Of a stretch of 7,204 nt of DNA, positions 5,407-7,204 are shown one piece after another (position 1 is the first letter of the stretch; each line of letters starts with the position of its first letter). The position numbers and the translations under genes were made by a program. Origin of the DNA: Actinomycetales bacterium (GTDB lineage Bacteria; Actinomycetota; Actinomycetes; Actinomycetales; Cellulomonadaceae). The stretch is from positions 1 through 7,204 of the forward strand of contig JAATES010000302.1 in NCBI GenBank assembly GCA_015655615.1, given 5' to 3'. The notes beneath the pieces were generated by a model, which saw only the letters and a list, made by a program, of their open reading frames with translations, did not search any database and was not told where the DNA came from.

Positions 5407-6297
5407 ATGGCGACCATCACCCCGAATCTCTGGTTCGATCACGACGCCGCCGAGGCAGTGGCGTTCTACGCGTCGGTCTTCCCGGATGGTCGCATCGGCA
5501 CCACCTCGTACTATCCGGCCGAGGGACTGCTGGACTTCCAGCAGTCCCTGGCGGGCCAGGAGCTCACGATCGACTTCGAACTGGGCGGGCAGGCCTTCAC
5601 AGCCATCAACGCCGGACCGGAGTTCCGCTTCAACCCGTCTCTGTCCTTCATGGTCAACGTCGACCCCGCGCGCGACGGCGACGCCCGAGCACACCTCGAC
5701 GAGCTGTGGGAGGCGCTGCTCGACGGCGGCGAGGCCCTCATGCCGCTGGACGCCTACCCGTTCAGCCCGCACTTCGGCTGGGTGCAGGATCGCTTCGGAC
5801 TGAGCTGGCAGCTGATCCTCACGGACCCCGCCGGTGAGCCCCGGCCGTTCATCCTGCCCACCCTGATGTTCAGCGAGCAGAACACCAACCGGGCCCGTGA
5901 GGCCCTGGACTACTACACCGGGGTGTTCGACGACTCCGAGCTCGCAACGATCGCGACCTACGAGCAGGCCTCTGGCCCGGCCGCAGCCGGTTCCGTGATG
6001 TTCGCTGACTTCACCCTGGCAGGCCACTGGTTCGCCGCCATGGATGCCGCGGCCGATCACGGCTTCAGCTTCAACGAGTCCGTGTCGTTCTCGGTGGCCT
6101 GTGCCGATCAGGCAGAGATCGACCGGTACTGGGCGGCACTGTCCCGAGTGCCCGAGGCGGAGCAGTGCGGGTGGTGCAAGGACCAGTTCGGGCTGAGCTG
6201 GCAGATCGTGCCCGCCGAGATGGCGTCCCTTATGAGCCGGCCCGGGGCCTTCGAGGCGATGCTCGCCATGAGGAAGATCGAGATCGCCGGGTTCTGA
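5407..6297 (+). CDS. Tandem two-domain PhnB-like VOC protein
   Basis: 296 aa made of two diverged copies of the PhnB-like / 3-demethylubiquinone-methyltransferase-like VOC domain (single-domain members are about 150 aa). Copy 1 spans residues about 4-140: PNLWFDHDAAEAVAFYASVF, then LGGQAFTAINAGPEFRFNPSLSF (59-81) and GWVQDRFGLSWQLI (124-137). Copy 2 spans about 148-270: PTLMFSEQNTNRAREALDYY, then LAGHWFAAMDAAADHGFSFNESVSF (204-228) and GWCKDQFGLSWQIV (255-268). Despite one family name, PhnB-like proteins lack a demonstrated methyltransferase fold; the E. coli relative has no proven activity, so no reaction is assigned. The two copies could form an intramolecular version of the usual VOC dimer with one composite pocket. 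There is no signal peptide or membrane segment. It is divergent from the single-domain VOC gene and convergent with the BBE-like oxidase, hence likely monocistronic. Family and duplication are secure, function is unknown. Confidence 0.92.
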   Translation: MATITPNLWFDHDAAEAVAFYASVFPDGRIGTTSYYPAEGLLDFQQSLAGQELTIDFELGGQAFTAINAGPEFRFNPSLSFMVNVDPARDGDARAHLDELWEALLDGGEALMPLDAYPFSPHFGWVQDRFGLSWQLILTDPAGEPRPFILPTLMFSEQNTNRAREALDYYTGVFDDSELATIATYEQASGPAAAGSVMFADFTLAGHWFAAMDAAADHGFSFNESVSFSVACADQAEIDRYWAALSRVPEAEQCGWCKDQFGLSWQIVPAEMASLMSRPGAFEAMLAMRKIEIAGF

Positions 6298-6358
6298 GGC
6301 GCCAGGCCACTGCGGCCGCCGGCACGAGGAGGTCGCCGGCGTGCCGAGGGCGTCTCAG
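6294..6358. terminator. Bidirectional hairpin that includes both stop codons
   Basis: CTGAGGCGCC (6294-6303) pairs with GGCGTCTCAG (6349-6358) over 10 bp with one G-U wobble. The left arm contains the TGA of the VOC gene (6295-6297) and the right arm the TCA that is the minus-strand TGA of the oxidase (6355-6357), so the two stop codons pair with each other. Inside, CGCCGGC (6317-6323) pairs with GCCGGCG (6335-6341); CGGCAC/GTGCCG (6320-6325/6341-6346) is an alternative. No T-tract follows. The position between convergent genes supports a shared terminator. Confidence 0.7.
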
Positions 6359-7204
6359 CGCATCGCACGGTTTCCGCTGATCAGGCCCTCGGGGTCGACG
6401 GCCGACTTGACCTGGGACAGCCTGTCGATGGACTCGGGTCCATAGGCGTCTGCGTAGGTCTGACCGGCGGCCAGGAACGTCCCGATGGTCCGGGCAGCAC
6501 CCGTGGGGTCGACCACATCGTCCAACCGCCTGAACGCGCCCGCGGTGCGGTCGTCGCCGGCCCGGCCCTTCGCGATCACGAAGTGCGGCTCGGTGATCTC
6601 TGCGGCGATGCCGGGGTGCGCCCCCGGCTGGGCCAGCGCTCCTCCGAGCAGTCGGGTCTGGATGGAGGTCAGGCTCTCGCCGGCCTCGGACAGGAACAGG
6701 TCTGCCAGCGAGTCGGCGGTGTCGGAGTCGACAGCGGACAGCCGCGACCAGTCCGCCACCGGGGTCGGCGTCAGCGGCTCGTTGATGACCCGGTGCACCT
6801 GGCTGATGTCGAGCCGACCGAATCCCCCGTCGATCAATGGCGCACTGGCCGCACGAATGCGGTCGATGATCCGGTCGTGCTCGGCGTGATGGTCGAATCC
6901 GAACGCATCCAGGCTGACCAGCCGCTGCCCGCGCAGGATCGGCGCGACCGGCTCGGCATCCGGAAAATACGCGAGGGTGACCATGATGCTCAACGAGTCA
7001 TCGGCCGCGAAGCTCTCCGTCAGTGCGACGTCGAGCACGCGCGCGGCCTCGTCTGCGGGGAACAGCAGCTGCCCGCCGTAGATGCTGGCGACCGGGTGAA
7101 GATCGATCTCCACGCGGGTGACCACCCCGAGCGCGCCCCCAGCGCCCCGCAATGCCCAGATCAGATCGCCATCGGAGTCGTCCACCCAGCGCAGCCGGCC
7201 ATCG
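6355..7204 (-). CDS. FAD-linked oxidase, berberine-bridge-enzyme (BBE) type, 5' end beyond window
   Basis: The minus-strand frame stays open to the right edge; the first complete codons read DGRLRWVDDSDGDLIWALRG, a well-known internal stretch of this family, so the GTG at 7185 is not the real start. 282 residues are visible, the C-terminal part of a protein normally about 430-500 aa. RGAGGALGVVT (19-29) is the end of the PCMH-type FAD-binding domain, close to the flavin. After it come the substrate-binding domain and the C-terminal BBE-like end with AYGPESIDRLSQVKSAVDPEGL (253-274). The N-terminal half, with the His and Cys that may bond covalently to FAD, lies outside the window, so mono- or bicovalent flavinylation cannot be judged. 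Family knowledge: such enzymes oxidise sugars, alcohols or alkaloid-like natural products with O2 or another acceptor. The substrate is unknown. It is convergent with the two-domain VOC gene, with a shared hairpin. Confidence 0.9.
   Translation of the reverse strand, partial: DGRLRWVDDSDGDLIWALRGAGGALGVVTRVEIDLHPVASIYGGQLLFPADEAARVLDVALTESFAADDSLSIMVTLAYFPDAEPVAPILRGQRLVSLDAFGFDHHAEHDRIIDRIRAASAPLIDGGFGRLDISQVHRVINEPLTPTPVADWSRLSAVDSDTADSLADLFLSEAGESLTSIQTRLLGGALAQPGAHPGIAAEITEPHFVIAKGRAGDDRTAGAFRRLDDVVDPTGAARTIGTFLAAGQTYADAYGPESIDRLSQVKSAVDPEGLISGNRAMR

Noticed and set aside
5278..6060. 260-aa minus-strand open frame opposite the two-domain VOC gene
   Set aside because: Antisense shadow; the plus-strand reading has a ribosome site and clear VOC motifs.
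7183..7185. GTG at 7185 as the start of the BBE-like oxidase
   Set aside because: The upstream codons DGRLRW are part of the conserved family sequence and the FAD-binding half is missing, so the gene is cut by the window edge.

Overview
The window is a high-GC stretch with densely packed genes. Third codon positions are strongly G/C, there are several short promoter-to-ATG distances of the actinobacterial leaderless type, and the terminators are GC-rich hairpins without a T-tract. This points to a high-GC Actinomycetota chromosome; genus cannot be assigned from the sequence alone. No tRNA, rRNA, CRISPR array, insertion sequence or phage gene was seen.

Layout. (1) Bases 1-1851 (+) carry the 3' part of a large Old-Yellow-Enzyme-type flavin/iron-sulfur reductase, closest in motifs to clostridial 2-enoate reductases; its start lies left of the window. 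(2) A two-tier hairpin at 1859-1912 separates it from a convergent hipB-hipA toxin-antitoxin pair on the minus strand (hipB 3629-3243, hipA 3237-1930), whose AT-rich promoter region (3630-3690) stands out in the GC-rich surroundings. (3) Further along the minus strand are an AKR-family aldo/keto reductase (4767-3751) and a single-domain VOC/glyoxalase-like protein (5245-4820). (4) A 161-bp divergent control region (5246-5406), rich in inverted repeats, separates that VOC gene from a plus-strand tandem two-domain PhnB-like VOC protein (5407-6297). (5) A hairpin containing both stop codons (6294-6358) separates this gene from a convergent, partial FAD-linked oxidase of the berberine-bridge-enzyme type (minus strand, 5' end beyond the right edge).

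How they fit together. Apart from the hipBA module, the genes are redox or small-molecule/detoxification enzymes (enoate reductase, AKR, two VOC proteins, BBE-like oxidase), each in one- or two-gene transcription units. No shared pathway can be shown. The clearest functional unit is hipBA: an HTH antitoxin/repressor with a long basic, probably disordered tail, followed 5 bp later by a HipA kinase with its catalytic residues intact.

Nothing here amounts to a clearly new system. The points most worth a second look are the enoate-reductase-type enzyme in an actinobacterial setting, the two long bidirectional hairpins (one built partly from two stop codons), the apparent leaderless starts of hipB and the AKR, and the cluster of dyads between the two VOC genes.
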